From Paramacrobiotus metropolitanus (taxonomy: Eukaryota; Tardigrada; Eutardigrada; Parachela; Macrobiotidae), in contig NW_026570230.1 in assembly GCF_019649055.1 (NCBI RefSeq), forward strand, positions 1,860,001-1,924,000: 64,000 bases of DNA. Reading direction: 5' to 3'. Below the pieces are notes generated by a model. It searched no databases. It had not been told where the DNA came from and worked only from the letters and a program-made list of their open reading frames with translations. Both the position numbers and the translations under genes were made by a program. How positions within the stretch are numbered: position 1 is the first letter of the stretch; every line of letters starts with the position of its first letter. Shown here piece after piece: positions 39,994-52,022 of the stretch.

Positions 39994-42043
39994 TCAAGGC
40001 CGTTTAAGTTTCATCTGTACACAGCCGAAGCCAAAATTGCAGGATGGCAGCCGGCATTGATGTAGCTCCCAACGATCCGCATCGGCGTCGTACACTTCAA
40101 TGGTCTCATTCTCAGCACCGATCGGTCCAATGCCACCGAGAACGTACAGCTTCCCGTCCACGCAGCCAAATCCCGGACGCCAGCGCGGATAAACCAGATC
40201 GCCTGTATTAGCAAAAATACTACGGGCCGATTCCCATGCAAACGATTTTCATGTAAATCCAGAATCATACCCCGTACCCGTATACGACCATTGCGTACAA
40301 TGTAATACGAAAACACAAACCTTTCTTCTGCCATTGATTGGTTACGGGGTTGTAGGCCTCTACGTCCACGAGGTCTTCGTCGTCCATTTCTCCACCTACA
40401 CAAATACAGTAAGAACTAATTGCTAGAACTAATTAAGTTCATTCATTGAGGTACCAACTACGTAAATCAGCCCGCTGGGCGCCAGACATGCAGAGCAGCT
40501 GTAACGTGGAGTGGGCATATCGGCCAGTCGTCTCCAAGCGTTAACTGCAGGGCTGTAGGCGAACACCAAGCTGCTAGCGCGTCCCTTCTTGTCTACACCA
40601 CCGACTGCGTACAACAGCCCGCTATGTCCCATCATATGCAAGCCCCTCAGAGCAACGGGTAGAGAGGCCACCGCACTCCAGGAATTGCTCCTGAAATCAT
40701 AGGCTTCCACGGACGACAGTTCTTCGCCAGACCCAGGTGTACAGCCGCCGGCCACATAAACGCGACCGTTCAGGACAGCCAAACCTGCCGAATGGCGCGG
40801 TGTCTGCATGTCGGCCACCGGCGGTCCCCACTCCTCACGCAGGCCTGTGTATCGGTTGTCGACTTCGATGGTCTTGAAGTCATACTTGCTGGAGATCATC
40901 ATCCAACGATCGTCCAACATCACTGCCCCCAAGCAGTCCTGGCGCAGTGGAAACTCCTTCAGACGCCACACTGCCGGGATTGACGGGCAGAAGATCTCGA
41001 CCGCAGCTCCTTTCTCATTCTTATCCCCACCGCCCAAGCAGACTAACACTTCCCGCGCACATGACGCCAGAAAAACAATATTAACTTATATTTGTTCCAC
41101 AACAAAGTCCATAATGTCCATTAGACGTAGAGAGTAAAACCAGGCTCAGGTCGATCAAACTAAGCAGTCCAAGTCCCAAGCAATGAAATAATCATGAAAA
41201 ACGTACTGCGCCTGTCTCAAGTCTAAATATACTAACCATCGGCTTCACAAGAAGCCAGATCGTACAACTTTGTACCGCTTCAGTGACTCTTACCGAATGA
41301 ATGTCGCGGTGTGGTGTTCTGCGTTGACATGCCAGCCAATCCGGACGGGGGCGGTGGCATTTCCGTCGGCACACTGGCCAAGGTCCCAACATACTCCTGT
41401 CGACACTGGTCCGTCAAAGAAGAAACGCGGACACTCTGCAGGACCGTGTGTAGGTGAGTCAGTCGCTCGGGACGGCCGTAATCCAACCAGCGCAGCACCG
41501 CCTCCCACACTTCATCCTCACTAAACACCTCCACGTCATCGGATGCGATCAGGGCATTTAGCTGCAACAAAAAAACCTGTACAATTTAAAAACATTATCT
41601 CATTACAGCTAGCATAATGTCGCTGAGTAAACTGCGTCATAGGAAGACCACACATGTTCTACACCGGATTTCTCCCATTTAATCAAACTCCGCACCTGTT
41701 GCGCGTCCATCTGCAGGAAATCCTGGCTGTGCGCCAAGCGCAGGAAATGAGGATGGATGATAGTCAAGGCTTTCTCGGCCAGATATGGATTAGCGTGATT
41801 AGAAGCCAGAGCATAGACCAGCAGGCAGTTGGACAGGCTCATGTGCTCTTCAACGAATTTCCAACACTTCTTGGCAACCGTAGTCATCTGCAGAAACTCC
41901 GCGGCAATCAGTATGACTTCCACGTTGTTTTCGTTCAGGCTTAGATCCAGGGTATAGGCATATTTTACTAACCTACATAGAACGACTGTAATTAACAGTT
42001 TGCACTGGGAAATGTGACAAGTCAGCTCCGCTCCAGCCATCAC
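39994..42043 (-). pseudogene. BTB-less BACK-Kelch paralogue (5'-truncated KLHL gene copy)
   Basis: Paralogue of the Kelch gene at 42,433-44,979 on the opposite strand. Exons: 42043-41696 (BACK), 41561-41294 (BACK), ~41060-40455 (Kelch), 40395-40321 (Kelch), 40202-39994 (Kelch plus stop). Kelch repeats are visible (GLAVLNGRVYVAGG, GLLYAVGGVD, GKLYVLGGIGP). The 75- and 209-nt terminal exons equal those of the sister gene. Three differences suggest decay or a new gene form. No BTB exon exists upstream, so translation would start at MMAGAELTCHIS, which reads through what is an intron end in the sister. The acceptor of the large Kelch exon is mutated from CAG to CAT at 41,061; a weak in-frame AG upstream (near 41,085) could substitute. 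All coding frames are open. Without BTB it could not recruit Cullin-3 in the usual way. Confidence 0.8.
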
Positions 42044-42432
42044 GATTTACCATTCATGGTACCATTTTTTTTGCGATCAGGAAGACGCCCAGACAAACGT
42101 CGTACAATCATAATAATTATCTTATTCTATACTTATTAATTTAAAAGTACTGTACAGTACTCGTATCATACAGCAGCACACTTTTGCCACTTTGCCTTTG
42201 CCTCGTATACCATGCACTGTAAAGTGTAAAATATCGACTTGTTACGATTTTAGAACCAGCTTCTTATCGTTAAAAGTTAAAACTTAAAACTTAAAGACCT
42301 TCCTGACTTTTAATTGATAATCTACTTTCTGTTAGTTTTTGTTAGCCATTAGACAGCTCAATCATTAGCTGCGCTTCCCTGAATATTCCGTTTGGGACTG
42401 ACTGACTCTTTATCATCCTTATTTCCTACGCG
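42044..42432. other. Bidirectional spacer between the head-to-head Kelch genes
   Basis: It lies between the 5' ends of two divergent genes and contains the 71-bp block at 42146-42216 that is repeated near 59.7 kb. No coding sequence. Confidence 0.45.
42146..42216. repeat. 71-bp repeat, copy A, with 16-bp palindrome
   Basis: Identical to 59666-59736. Begins with the perfect palindrome AGTACTGTACAGTACT and ends CTCGTATACCATGCA. Both copies lie 150-220 bases upstream of the start codon of a BTB-domain gene. Confidence 0.85.
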
Positions 42433-44979
42433 ATGTCGAAGCCGAACAGTTTTACAGATCCTCTTCCTGAATGTCCCGCTGACGCTGTGGAATTTCTACG
42501 CGGACTGCGGGATCTGCAGTCGACGGGCGCCTTCTGTGATGTTGTCTTGAAAGGCAACGGCGAATCCTCGGTGGGCATTCCGTGCCATCGTAGTGTGCTC
42601 AGCGTGCAGAGCCCCTATTTTCGCGCCATCTTTACTCACAACTGGAAAGAGTCATCCGAGCCAGAATTCCAGCTACGAAACATCGATAACCGCACGTTGA
42701 ACGAGTGAGTAATGGTAAACAGCGTAACATGATATTAATTCGGCTGAACAAGCTGTCCGAGCAGTCATGAACTGGAATTGGAACTTTAGCAGTGCGAGTC
42801 GTGAAATGATTGATGACGCTGCAGATTTGCCGCTTGCTCCTTCGCCAACACCACACTACAGATGGTTCTGTATGACTGTTTAAGTTTATCTTACCTTCCT
42901 GTTTAATTTATGGCCAAACATGATCAAACTTAACTCGCTGTGCAGGTTGGTAATGTATGCCTACACGATGGATCTGAGCCTCAGCGATGACAACGTGGTG
43001 CCCGTGTTGATTGCTGCGCAGTTTCTGCAAATGACTCCAGTGGCCAGACTCTGCTGGGCATACTTGGAGAAGCACATGAGCCTGTCCAACTGTCTGACCG
43101 TCCACGCTCTGGCTTCTCAGCACCACAATCCCCGTCTGTCTCACACAGCGCTGGCCTTAATCCATCCAAATTTCCTGCGCTTGGCGCAAAGCCAGGACTT
43201 CCTGCAGATGGACGCGCAACAGGTGCCGAGTCTACTTACTGGGCGATATTACAGCGTAGCAGATCATATGCGGTTTTGTCAGTGAGAGTCAGCACAATGA
43301 CCGTGGCGGTTTTCTCAGCGACAATAAGCTGACGCTAATGAAACAGTGCTCTTACATTGCACATTTTATTTGTTTGCAGCTGACTGCGCTGATCGCATCG
43401 GATGAAGTGGAAGTCTTCAGTGAGGATGAGGTATTGGAAGCTGTGCTGCGCTGGTTGGATTACGACCGCGCCCGACGGTTGGCGCACGTGCCCACAGTCC
43501 TGCATAGTGTTCGCGCTATCTTCCTGAGCGTCCCGTCTCGACAGGAGTACGATGAGGCCCTGGCTGGTGCACCGACGGGCATGCCACCGTGTCCGTCCGG
43601 AATGTTCGGTGAATGGACCGGCGGAATGACACTGAACACCACCCCGCGGCCTTCTTTCGGTATGGGTGACTCAGTTGGTTAAAGTGGTAATTATATTTGG
43701 TTTGCCCGACCTGGTTTCTCATATAGCAGATAGTTTGACTTTTATTATCCTGAGTCAGGACGGAGAACGCTATAGACGGTGAATTCGCTGGTCAGGTTAA
43801 TTTACACTCCGAAAATGCATTGTTTTGGTCGATATAAGCTTCGAATTCATGTTAAGCCGATACAAACATATAATGGAAATTATGGAGGAATGCCAGTTAA
43901 TGTAGTTTTATTGGTGTCAGGTGCGCAGGAAGTGATCGTCTGTGTGGGCGGTGGCGATGATAATGAGGATGGAGCTACGGTGGAGGTTTTCAATCCGTTG
44001 ATCCCGGCAGTATGGCGCCTGAAAGAATTGGATATGTTCGCGGATTGCTTGAATGCAGTTATGATGGACGATCGTTGGATGATGATCTCCAGCATGCGTG
44101 GTTTAAAGACCGTTAAACGCAACAGCCGCTACACGGGCCTGCGTGGCAAGTGGGGACCGCCCGTGGCCGACATGCAGACACTGCGCCACTCAGAAGGTTT
44201 GGCTGCCCTGAATGGTCGCGTTTATGCGGCCGGTGGCTATATACCTTTTGGTGACCCAGTGTCGTCCGTGGAAGCATATGATTTCAAAAGCAATTCCTGG
44301 AGTGCGGTAGCCGCTCTGCCTGTTGGTGTTATGGGCTTGGAGATAGTGACATGGAACGGGAAGTTGTACGCATTCGGTGGGGAAATCGAAGAGGGAAACG
44401 GTAGCAGTTTGGCGCTGGCCTACGACCCCGAAGCAGATAACTGGGCGCGACTGGCCGACATGCCCACTGCACGTTACGGTTGCGCTGCGTGTGTGGCGCC
44501 CAGCGGGCTGATTTACGTTGTCGGTACGAGTATTGCTGAGCATCATGACAGAGTTTAATTCCTCAGGTAATTCCTTCGGTACATTGTGTAGGTGGAGAAT
44601 TAAACGACCAGTACTCTGCGCTCGTGGAGGCTTACAACCCCGTCACCAATCAGTGGCAGAGGAAAGGTAGGTGTATATCCGTTGTAAATACTTGGAGAAG
44701 CCCTGCACGTCTGCGGCAATAGGTGTTCAAATGAAAATCGTGTTGTCAGTGCCATGTTTTGCCATGACAGGGGATTTGGTCCAACCGCGCTGGTTGCCGG
44801 GGTGTATATCTCTTGACGGGAAACTCTTCGTTCTGGGTGGGGCGGGACCGAAAGGTGTTGAAAGGGACACCATCGAAGTATACGACCCCGATGCGGATTG
44901 TTGGAAGCTTCATGAATGCCGGCTATCGTCTGGCAACTTTGGTTTCGGCTGCGTAAAGATGAAACTGAAGTCAGCTTGA
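42433..44979 (+). CDS. BTB-BACK-Kelch protein (KLHL family)
   Basis: Probable substrate adaptor of a Cullin-3 ubiquitin ligase (family knowledge). Six exons with consistent phases: 42433-42704, 42946-43222, 43380-43659, 43921-44523, 44592-44666, 44771-44979; 571 aa. BTB: residues ~20-120 (STGAFCDVVLKGNGESS, IPCHRSVLSVQSPYFRAIF, NRTLNELVMYAYTMDLSL, FLQMTPVARLCWAYL). BACK: ~120-260 (MSLSNCLTVHALASQH, FLQMDAQQ|LTALIASDEVEVFSEDEV, AVLRWLDYDRARR). A Pro/Gly-rich insert precedes the Kelch propeller (CVGGGDDNEDGATVEVFNP, GLAALNGRVYAAGGYIP, GKLYAFGGEIEEG, SGLIYVVG|GELNDQY, GKLFVLGGAGPKG), about six repeats. The start MSKPNSFTDPLPECP suits family length. Head-to-head with a decayed paralogue. No defect seen. 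Confidence 0.92.
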
Positions 44980-45648
44980 CGTTGCTTTTCCGTCCTCGTT
45001 TTTTTATGAGTTTTGTCTCTAATTTGGTGGCATTTTGGATGTTTTGGGTGAAGATTTCCCAGATGCTAAGACCATTATTCTAGGTTATTCGTTTCTGCTC
45101 CAGAGATTTTACCATGAATTTAAATATCGTTCGGAGGATCTTTTGTAGACCAAATTTGTCAGCCGTGTTTCAGTAAATAACTGGAATAACAAGTTTTCTC
45201 CAGATTGATCTTATACTCGTTCCCTCGCGTATATAAATGCAATTCACGAAATTTAGTGTGCTTCGTGATTATTTCGCTAATTTAATGTGCAAGTGTAGAA
45301 GCACTGCAGAAATATTTTCGACAGTTTTACGCGTTTTCGACATTTTTAATCGGAAATCCGGTTTATTTCTAATCTAATTTGTTTTGTTTTCAGTTTAAAT
45401 AAGGACATTATAGGGTCAACAAAATACGTAGGTAACAGTCATTATTATAATAATTATGCAGTACGAGTATTGCGCGACCACCGCTAAAAATACCTTGATA
45501 TCGAAAAAATATAAAATTTCGACTATAAGGTTGTGGCACCATTACCGGCGAACACTAGGTGACTACTGTAGAGTACACTTTAACGGTTTCTGAATCGTGA
45601 CAATCACCAAACAGCCAACTTTCGCAGTTGAGGGGATTGCCTGAGGCC
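44980..45648. other. Spacer between the Kelch gene and GPCR 8
   Basis: AT-rich and without recognisable genes. Transcription of the two neighbours converges here, so it should hold both 3' ends. Confidence 0.35.
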
Positions 45649-46797
45649 TCACATATGCCTGACAGCCAATGCTATCTCAGTGTTATACTTCGTCCCCGTA
45701 TTGGTTATGTATTTCCGATCGCTAAACGTTCCCGGTATCAGTAAGCTATGGACTTGTCCGGATTTCCAGGTACCCAGTCGGTAGCGGACAAGTTTGGCCA
45801 AAGCCAGCCGGTAGTCGCCCTTCATCGCAAAGCAAATCAGCTAAAACATCGAAAAGCGGTAAAATTTTGTTATTATTATAAGAACATATATTAAATTTCG
45901 ATTTACCGGATTCACAGCGTATCCGAACAGCTGACCGGCTGCCATCCAAATGAGAATTAAAGGGAAGTCTACATCATCGGGCGCCACCCGGATGATTGTA
46001 ATCAATACCGGTAAGAGCATCGAGCAGCCAGCAATCAGTATAAACGATAAACACATCATGTTGGTGGTGACCATCCGTCTGTAACGCCTGTTATTCTGCT
46101 GATCACCAACTGATCGTTCTAACCCAATATGTCGTCTTTTCCTTAAAATATCTCCGTAGATGATAACGTACAAAGCAGCCGTGGCAGCACTGGGTATATA
46201 AAATCCCGTATAAAACATGAACGTTCCAAAGCGTCCGCTGGGCGCCGTGGCACACGTACCTATCGGAAGCATGAAAAACACAACTCCCACGTTAAACCAA
46301 CCCAAACCGGCATATAGAAAGGCTGCACTCCATAATAAGGTCACCATTATTATTTCACTGCGTTTGCTGGAAAATCGCCGGTATCGGTGCGGAAAACACA
46401 GCGCCACCGTGCGGTTAACCGCAATGTAAAGGTCAAACCAGTTGGACGCAAATCGCAGCGCCAGCTGGATCCACTGATACAGTTTGCAGTATTTCGTGTC
46501 GATGGACCAGTGTAAGATCTGTTTACGGTATAAACTGGTGGCGACGATGGGAAAACTGAAACCGCACAATAGCGCGTATGATACAAGGCAATGGGCGATT
46601 AGTAATCCGCATCCACTGCGCAGATTCCGATTGGAAAAGATGAGGCACGCAATGAGAAGATTTCCTATCGCGCCTTCGAAGGAACCAAATAAATAGACTG
46701 CAGTCCATAGTTTCACCGATTTCTCGGGGATATAACCAAGAGATTTGTTCGACGTGATGTTGAAACAAGAACTATTAGCCACACAGCGTGAAGACAT
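45649..46797 (-). CDS. Rhodopsin-like GPCR 8 (second subfamily)
   Basis: Intact two-exon receptor, 360 aa. Exon 1 is 46797-45907 (297 codons, ending FGYAVNP), a 66-bp phase-0 intron follows, and exon 2 is 45840-45649 (LICFAMKGDYRLALAKLVR, tail ending LALAVRHM). TM1 reads GSFEGAIGNLLIACLIFSNR. The Cys pair is DTKYCKLYQW and IGTCATAP, and TM3 ends LYIAVNRTVALCFPHRYRRF. Together with GPCRs 9 and 10 it forms a second subfamily, with KLYQWIQ at TM3, GWFNVG in TM4 and a true NP at TM7, whereas the first array has TP. Ligand unknown. Confidence 0.9.
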
Positions 46798-48671
46798 TTT
46801 TATAATGGCAATTACTCTGTGTCAGACGTTGTCTTGAACAGAGTCTCAGCGTCAAACAGACAACAATCGTATGCTGTATTAGGAATGCTGGAAAACCCAT
46901 CATGATGAATAAAACGGTGTAACGTTTCTGCTATAAGTACATGTTGCGCTGGGATGACCTTTCGACCTTGCACGAGGGGAAAGAATGCTGGGACTGAATA
47001 GATGATTATTATTAAAACATTTCATTGTGTCGTGCAAAGCGAAGAATGCCTTACATACCGTATAAACCCTTACTCCTCCACTGGAAGCCGGTTGTTGCAA
47101 AGACGCATGCTACCATACTTAACCAGCACGATAAGCTGTTTTAATCAGGATTACTTCCATGCACAATTGACCTGCGACAAGATGCAGAATACTGAGAATA
47201 GGGAGAACACCCACTCGGTACAGACTAATTCCGATGTTTAGAGACGGCCACGACCTTTTGGATATCTGCTTGTCAGTCGACCTAGGCCTGTAATATGTGG
47301 CGACGGATACTTTGTCAAAGGATGACGGGCGCCGGACGAGAAACTGCATTTCCTATTATCGGAGAAGTCAGTGCTAATATGTGTACCAGTGCCACCAACC
47401 GCGGTGGATGCAAAAACATCCGCCGTACGCTAAACTATCGTTGTTTCCGCGCACAGCACCACACCCGTGGAGTCTTGTTAATTAGAAAGCATAACCGTCA
47501 ACCGTCGTCGCCCTAATCTGACTTATTTGCTCGAGGAAAACGGAAGAAACGTGTTAGGTACATTCATGCAATTTATCCCAGTGTTGAACGGATCAATGCT
47601 AGCCGGTAATGCGTAATCCGTACGTGCAGCGTTTAATTACAAAATAAGTCCCGCAGTTGCAACTGAATTTTATCTACAAAACCGCTTGCATTAAATTTAT
47701 AAAATTAGGGGCGCGGGCAGGCGAGTTTGTCATTGGTCATTTGCTAACTAATACAGATTATCCACCGCACATCCTACGCTGCTTGTCAATAATTGATGAT
47801 TTATTCCAGTTTTAGATTTTAAAAATTTATCACGCTTCTCTGTGGAGTTTGTTGTATCCTTCAATGTACTTACTCGTATTGTGCATATCGCCAGATGGAC
47901 GCTCTCTTAGCTCTCAGCTGTTACTTGAAAATAACTGTACAGCGTTGCGCTGCATATTTTTGTCCTCCTATTTCAGTTATTAAGATATTAATACTGAATG
48001 TTTTCATGCTTCTTTCTGCCTGAGTGAGGGAATAGTGGCGAATAGTATACAGACGTACACGTGTACCTTTATAGTGGTGAAGTAATTTTCATGCGGCGTT
48101 TTACAATTCTTACTCGCACGCGGATGGTGTTAAGTAAATAATCGGCATTTCGCATTGTATGGTTTTAGATTTCCTGCGAATTTGTATTTGCGTAATGTAT
48201 CAATCCCCTATAGAGTAATCTTTAGGATAAATCATTAGAAACCAGGTTTTCGTTTTTCATTGTTTAATATTAGCGTCATGCCGGCTTAACGCAAAAAGCG
48301 GTATACAGTATCCAATCAAACGGCACACTAATACGTATTTTGGCCCGATTACAAAAGCAGAATAATTACAGAGGCATAACATTGCTGTTGAACTCCGAAG
48401 TCTATACTAGAGGGAATACGGAGGCATCAACCACTAAAGGCATTGCAATATTAATGCTCAAGAAATTTCATACAATTTCAGCGCAGAAGTTACTTAAAAT
48501 TTTTCTAAAAATTTATCCCAGGGTCGTAGTCCGTCGAGTACGTACTCCTAAAATGTCCTACCTCAACAACGACATCGATATCATTCTGCATCGATTACAA
48601 ATCGACTGTATTCCTAAAAATACGGCGAAATTGCTGTTACGCACCGATTAGTTCAGCAATCACTAATCTCT
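46798..48671. other. Spacer between GPCR 8 and GPCR 9
   Basis: Nothing clearly coding. A plus-strand ORF at 48340-48651 contains NNYRGITLL, which resembles a common LINE reverse-transcriptase motif, but the rest has no similarity that I recognise. Other ORFs are short and unsupported. Confidence 0.35.
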
Positions 48672-49883
48672 TTAAATATGTCTGACAACTAAGGCTAGAT
48701 GAGTATTAAATTTTGCTCCCGTCTCGGAAACATGTTTCCGTTGGCTTCCAGTTGCCGGTGAAATACTGTGATCTTGCTTGCCTTTGGGCGTTGAAAATAG
48801 TGAGCGGAGTATCCTCGCCAACGTAAAACGATAATCGGCTTTCATTGCGAAGCACACAAGCTGCAGTAATTAAAAGAGAATGACAGTCATGTAATGGTAA
48901 TTCATTGTTACGCATGATGCGTAATGACTACGAATTTCGCAAGGCCATAATCTGAAAATTTCTACTTTTTGACTTACAGGATTTACAGCAAAACCAACAA
49001 GCTGAGTGGCTGCCATCCAAATCAGTACTAACGGATAATTCACGTCATCTTCGGCAACTTTAATGATGGTGATCAATACAGGCAAAATTACTGAGCAGCC
49101 CGCGGTCATTAGAAACGAGACACACATCATATTCGTGGTGACCATTCGTTTGCGGCGTCTGCTGTCTTCACCCGCTGCACCATCCAGCCCAAGATGTCGT
49201 TGTCTCAGAACCATCGCATAGATAAACACGTATAATCTGGCGGTGGTTGCACTCGGGAAATAAAACCCCGTAAAATAAATGAACGTCCCCAAGCGTCCGT
49301 TTGGCAAACTGGCACACGTCCCTATAGGGATCACCACAAAACTGAACCCCACATCAAACCAGCCTAAACCGGCGTAGAGGAACGCCACAATCCATAACAC
49401 CGTGACAACCGTCACTTCGGTTCGTTTGTGGGAGAAACCGCGGTACCGGTGCGGTAGGCATAATGCCACCATCCGGTTGATGGCGATATAAAGGTCAAGC
49501 CAGTTGGACACGAACCGGCATCCCATCTGTATCCACTGGTATATTTTACAGTGTTTCGGGTCCATTTGCCAGTTTAGCATCTGTCGCCGGTAGACGCTAG
49601 TGGCGACAATAGGAAAGTTGAAGCCACACAGAATTGTATAAGCCAAAAGACAGTGAGCGATCAGTAATCCGCATCCAGTGCGGAGACTGCGGTTGGAAAA
49701 GATCAGGTATGAAATCAGCAGATTGCCAATGGCCCCCTCGAAACAAGAAAATAGATAGACGCCTGCCCATGCCTTCACCCAGTGGGCGGAAATTGGGACA
49801 AATGAAATATTAGACGTTGTAATTGTAATAATATTATCATAGCCAGAGTTATTAGCCAAAATAGACGCACTGTAACTATACAT
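48672..49883 (-). CDS. Rhodopsin-like GPCR 9 (second subfamily)
   Basis: Intact two-exon receptor, 364 aa. Exon 1 is 49883-48978 (302 codons, ending VGFAVNP), a 117-bp phase-0 intron follows, and exon 2 is 48860-48672 (LVCFAMKADYRFTLARILR, tail ending LALVVRHI). The N-terminus is longer than in GPCR 8 and rich in Asn/Ser/Thr with glycosylation sites. TM1 is SCFEGAIGNLLISYLIFSNR, TM3 ends YIAINRMVALCLPHRYRGF, and the third intracellular loop is RQRHLGLDGAAGEDSRRRKR. The C-terminal tail shares its last residues with GPCR 8, which suggests a constrained tail function such as binding a scaffold. Confidence 0.9.
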
Positions 49884-51465
49884 TTTCGCGTAGCGCGAAC
49901 CAGAAGTAGCATCAAATTTATGGAAAAGAAAAGAAAGTCAACATCGGAGAAAATCACAGCGGCAACGTTTTCGTCAGTTAACGCATTCAATTGAAGAAGA
50001 ATAGCGAAAGACAAAAAACGGAAGAGTCGAGGCACACTTTACGCACAATTTCGCAGATGTTTGGATTTGTTAGCGATTTCTTTGTCAACATGGCAAACAC
50101 AGTATTTCTTGATGCACGAGTAGTTAAAGGTTTCCTCGATTACTCACTGAAGCATGTTGAGAAGTTGAATGTCTTTTTAATTAAATCAGTGTGAAGCGAG
50201 CTGTTAAGCGTTTAAAGTCTCTGTTCTCCATAATCCAGATCACCCGCTTCCGGTATCTTCTGCGATGCGTGCTCCACTGAAAAAAGAGGTGCGGCAACGT
50301 TTTCCTCCTTTATACAGTTTCAAGGCCTACCTTACGATCCAGTGCAATAGTTAGTTTCATACGGAGATACTTTTCTCGTAAGAGATACATACTGTCTCAT
50401 CAGGATGATCCTGTACTCGAAAGGTTGGTATATTGGACACCAGGATTACGTTGCAAGAACGCTTCTTTGCAATGATTATCCTGTGGACCTTTACTTACCG
50501 TTAGCAATACAATACGACGGACAGGAGCTACATTCAGACCGACAACAAGCCAAATAAGAACAATTAAGAATTTCATTGCCAGAGCGGAAAAAATTATCCA
50601 ACAATTTTACCCAGTCTCCATGCAAGGGTTTCAGTTTTTTGTTTCTCCAGTTTTCGTTGTCACGCGTGTTTTGATGGTCGGGCGGCTACCGTGCTGCAAA
50701 ATGTACGGCTTTTTTTCTCCTAGAACACAACCGTTTCTGAGATGTACTTGGGGACGTGGATGTCTGTTCTTGTACAGTCACTTGGCTTCCTGGTGCTTCC
50801 ATCTGGCATCTGGTAAACAGGATCCCCAATCGGTTCATCATAAATAGCCTCGATACTGGTGTTCCCGGATAATTCGTGGTCGCCCGAACAGCATACCGGT
50901 GTGCGACTGCTGGCTTCTCGCGCAAGGACACAGACGCTCCGTTCCACAAAAGTAGAACAGTAGTCCAGATGAGACTGGACAAAAGGTCAAAGCATTGAGA
51001 ATCACACAGGTCGTCTGCTGCATGATTAATAAGAGAAATTTCATGACTAACGCTCTAATGCGTCCCAGGAATTACTGTTTGCACCACAGAAATACATATT
51101 TCGTGCCTGTCAGCAAATGTGCAGTTTATACGTCACGAATACCGGAGGAATACAATTACAACTTCAAAAAGCAATATTCGGCAGGATGGCAGTATTCTAC
51201 TCCAAACTTGAACTGCGATAAGGTACGTATATGTTGTCAAAATACCATTATTAAATTAAACATGTCACCGCCGTAAAACGGATTCGCCTGGTAAACGGGC
51301 GCCGTAGTAAACGGGCGCCGAGTGTTTTTTCACCGTAATAACGTTAAACATGATTCATGAGTAGTTTACAGTTAATTCTGCTGTATGGGGAAAGAAAAGC
51401 TACCCGTTTCACATAAAGCAATAGTATTGTACCGAAACGTGCTTTGGAGTTTGGAATGAATGTAC
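49884..51465. other. Spacer with possible small secreted-protein ORFs
   Basis: Apart from the signal-peptide-like exon at 50499-50576, a second minus-strand ATG at 51044 starts a hydrophobic stretch (MKFLLLIMQQTTCVILNAL). Three overlapping frames downstream of it (50,686-50,982) are open, but no continuous gene could be assembled. I cannot assign a function to any of this. Confidence 0.3.
50499..50576 (-). CDS. Possible first exon of a small secreted protein
   Basis: ATG at 50576 opens 26 codons, MKFLIVLIWLVVGLNVAPVR then RIVLLT, a good signal-peptide shape. The exon ends at a consensus donor GTAAGT in phase 0. A candidate second exon (DHPDETVCISYEKSISV, then stop) follows an AG at about 50,414, giving 43 aa. 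The layout of signal exon plus short phase-0 exon resembles exon 1 of the ligand-binding-domain gene at 35,232, but homology is not shown. Confidence 0.25.
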
Positions 51466-51775
51466 CGTGTACTCGTCTTGATAAACTGTGCAGTCTGCTG
51501 TTGACCTTATTGCTGTTGATCATGACCTTATTGCGCATCGGTGGATTGACATTGCTCTACTTGTCAATTCCAAAGACTTTTCGGGTGATGCGGCAACGGC
51601 AGTGGCCCGAAGACTAATCTAAACGAATCGTTTCCTGAACTAGGGAACTGCTGACCAATCGTCACTTTACCGTTTTGTTGGGGCAAACAGTTTGCAGAGT
51701 GTGCATTTGCAAGTAATACTGCGTGCCGATGAACCCGTCACCAACAAAGTCTTATCTGGTTTCGTTGACATATAT
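51466..51775 (+). pseudogene. Relic of a gustatory-receptor-like gene, N-terminal part
   Basis: Aligns by eye with the start of the receptor at 63,317. Shared stretches include AAACTGTGCAGTCTGCTG, TTGCGCATCGGTGGATTG and, further on, GCGTGCCGATGAACCC (GCGTGCCGATGATCCC at 63.6 kb). Frames are broken many times and a CTTATTGC segment is locally duplicated. Not translatable. Confidence 0.65.
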
Positions 51776-51947
51776 TATTTTCTCTGTTATTAAACAGGCC
51801 CCAAAAACATAATTAAACTACGTGAATTATTTTTCCTGTTATGGAACTGCTATGTTATCAACACTGTACTGTATCATTTGGGTTAAAGTTGTGCTTGCCG
51901 ATGATCCTATGTATCGGTAATAAAACTTGATCTGGCTGCGCATTGAC

Positions 51948-52022
51948 GTTACTCTAGGAGTGCGAGAGGAATGAATGAACATTCCATCTGTTCATTCATT
52001 CCTCTCGTACTCCTAGAGTAAC
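51948..52022. repeat. Near-perfect 33-nt inverted repeat (hairpin)
   Basis: The left arm, 51948-51980, pairs with the right arm, 51990-52022, with one mismatch; the loop is 9 nt (ATTCCATCT). The arm begins GTTACTCTAGGAG. It could form an RNA stem-loop or be a tiny foldback element. Confidence 0.85.

Noticed and set aside
48340-48651. ORF containing NNYRGITLL, like a LINE reverse transcriptase
   Set aside because: Only nine residues match the motif; nothing else in the ORF or around it supports a reverse transcriptase.
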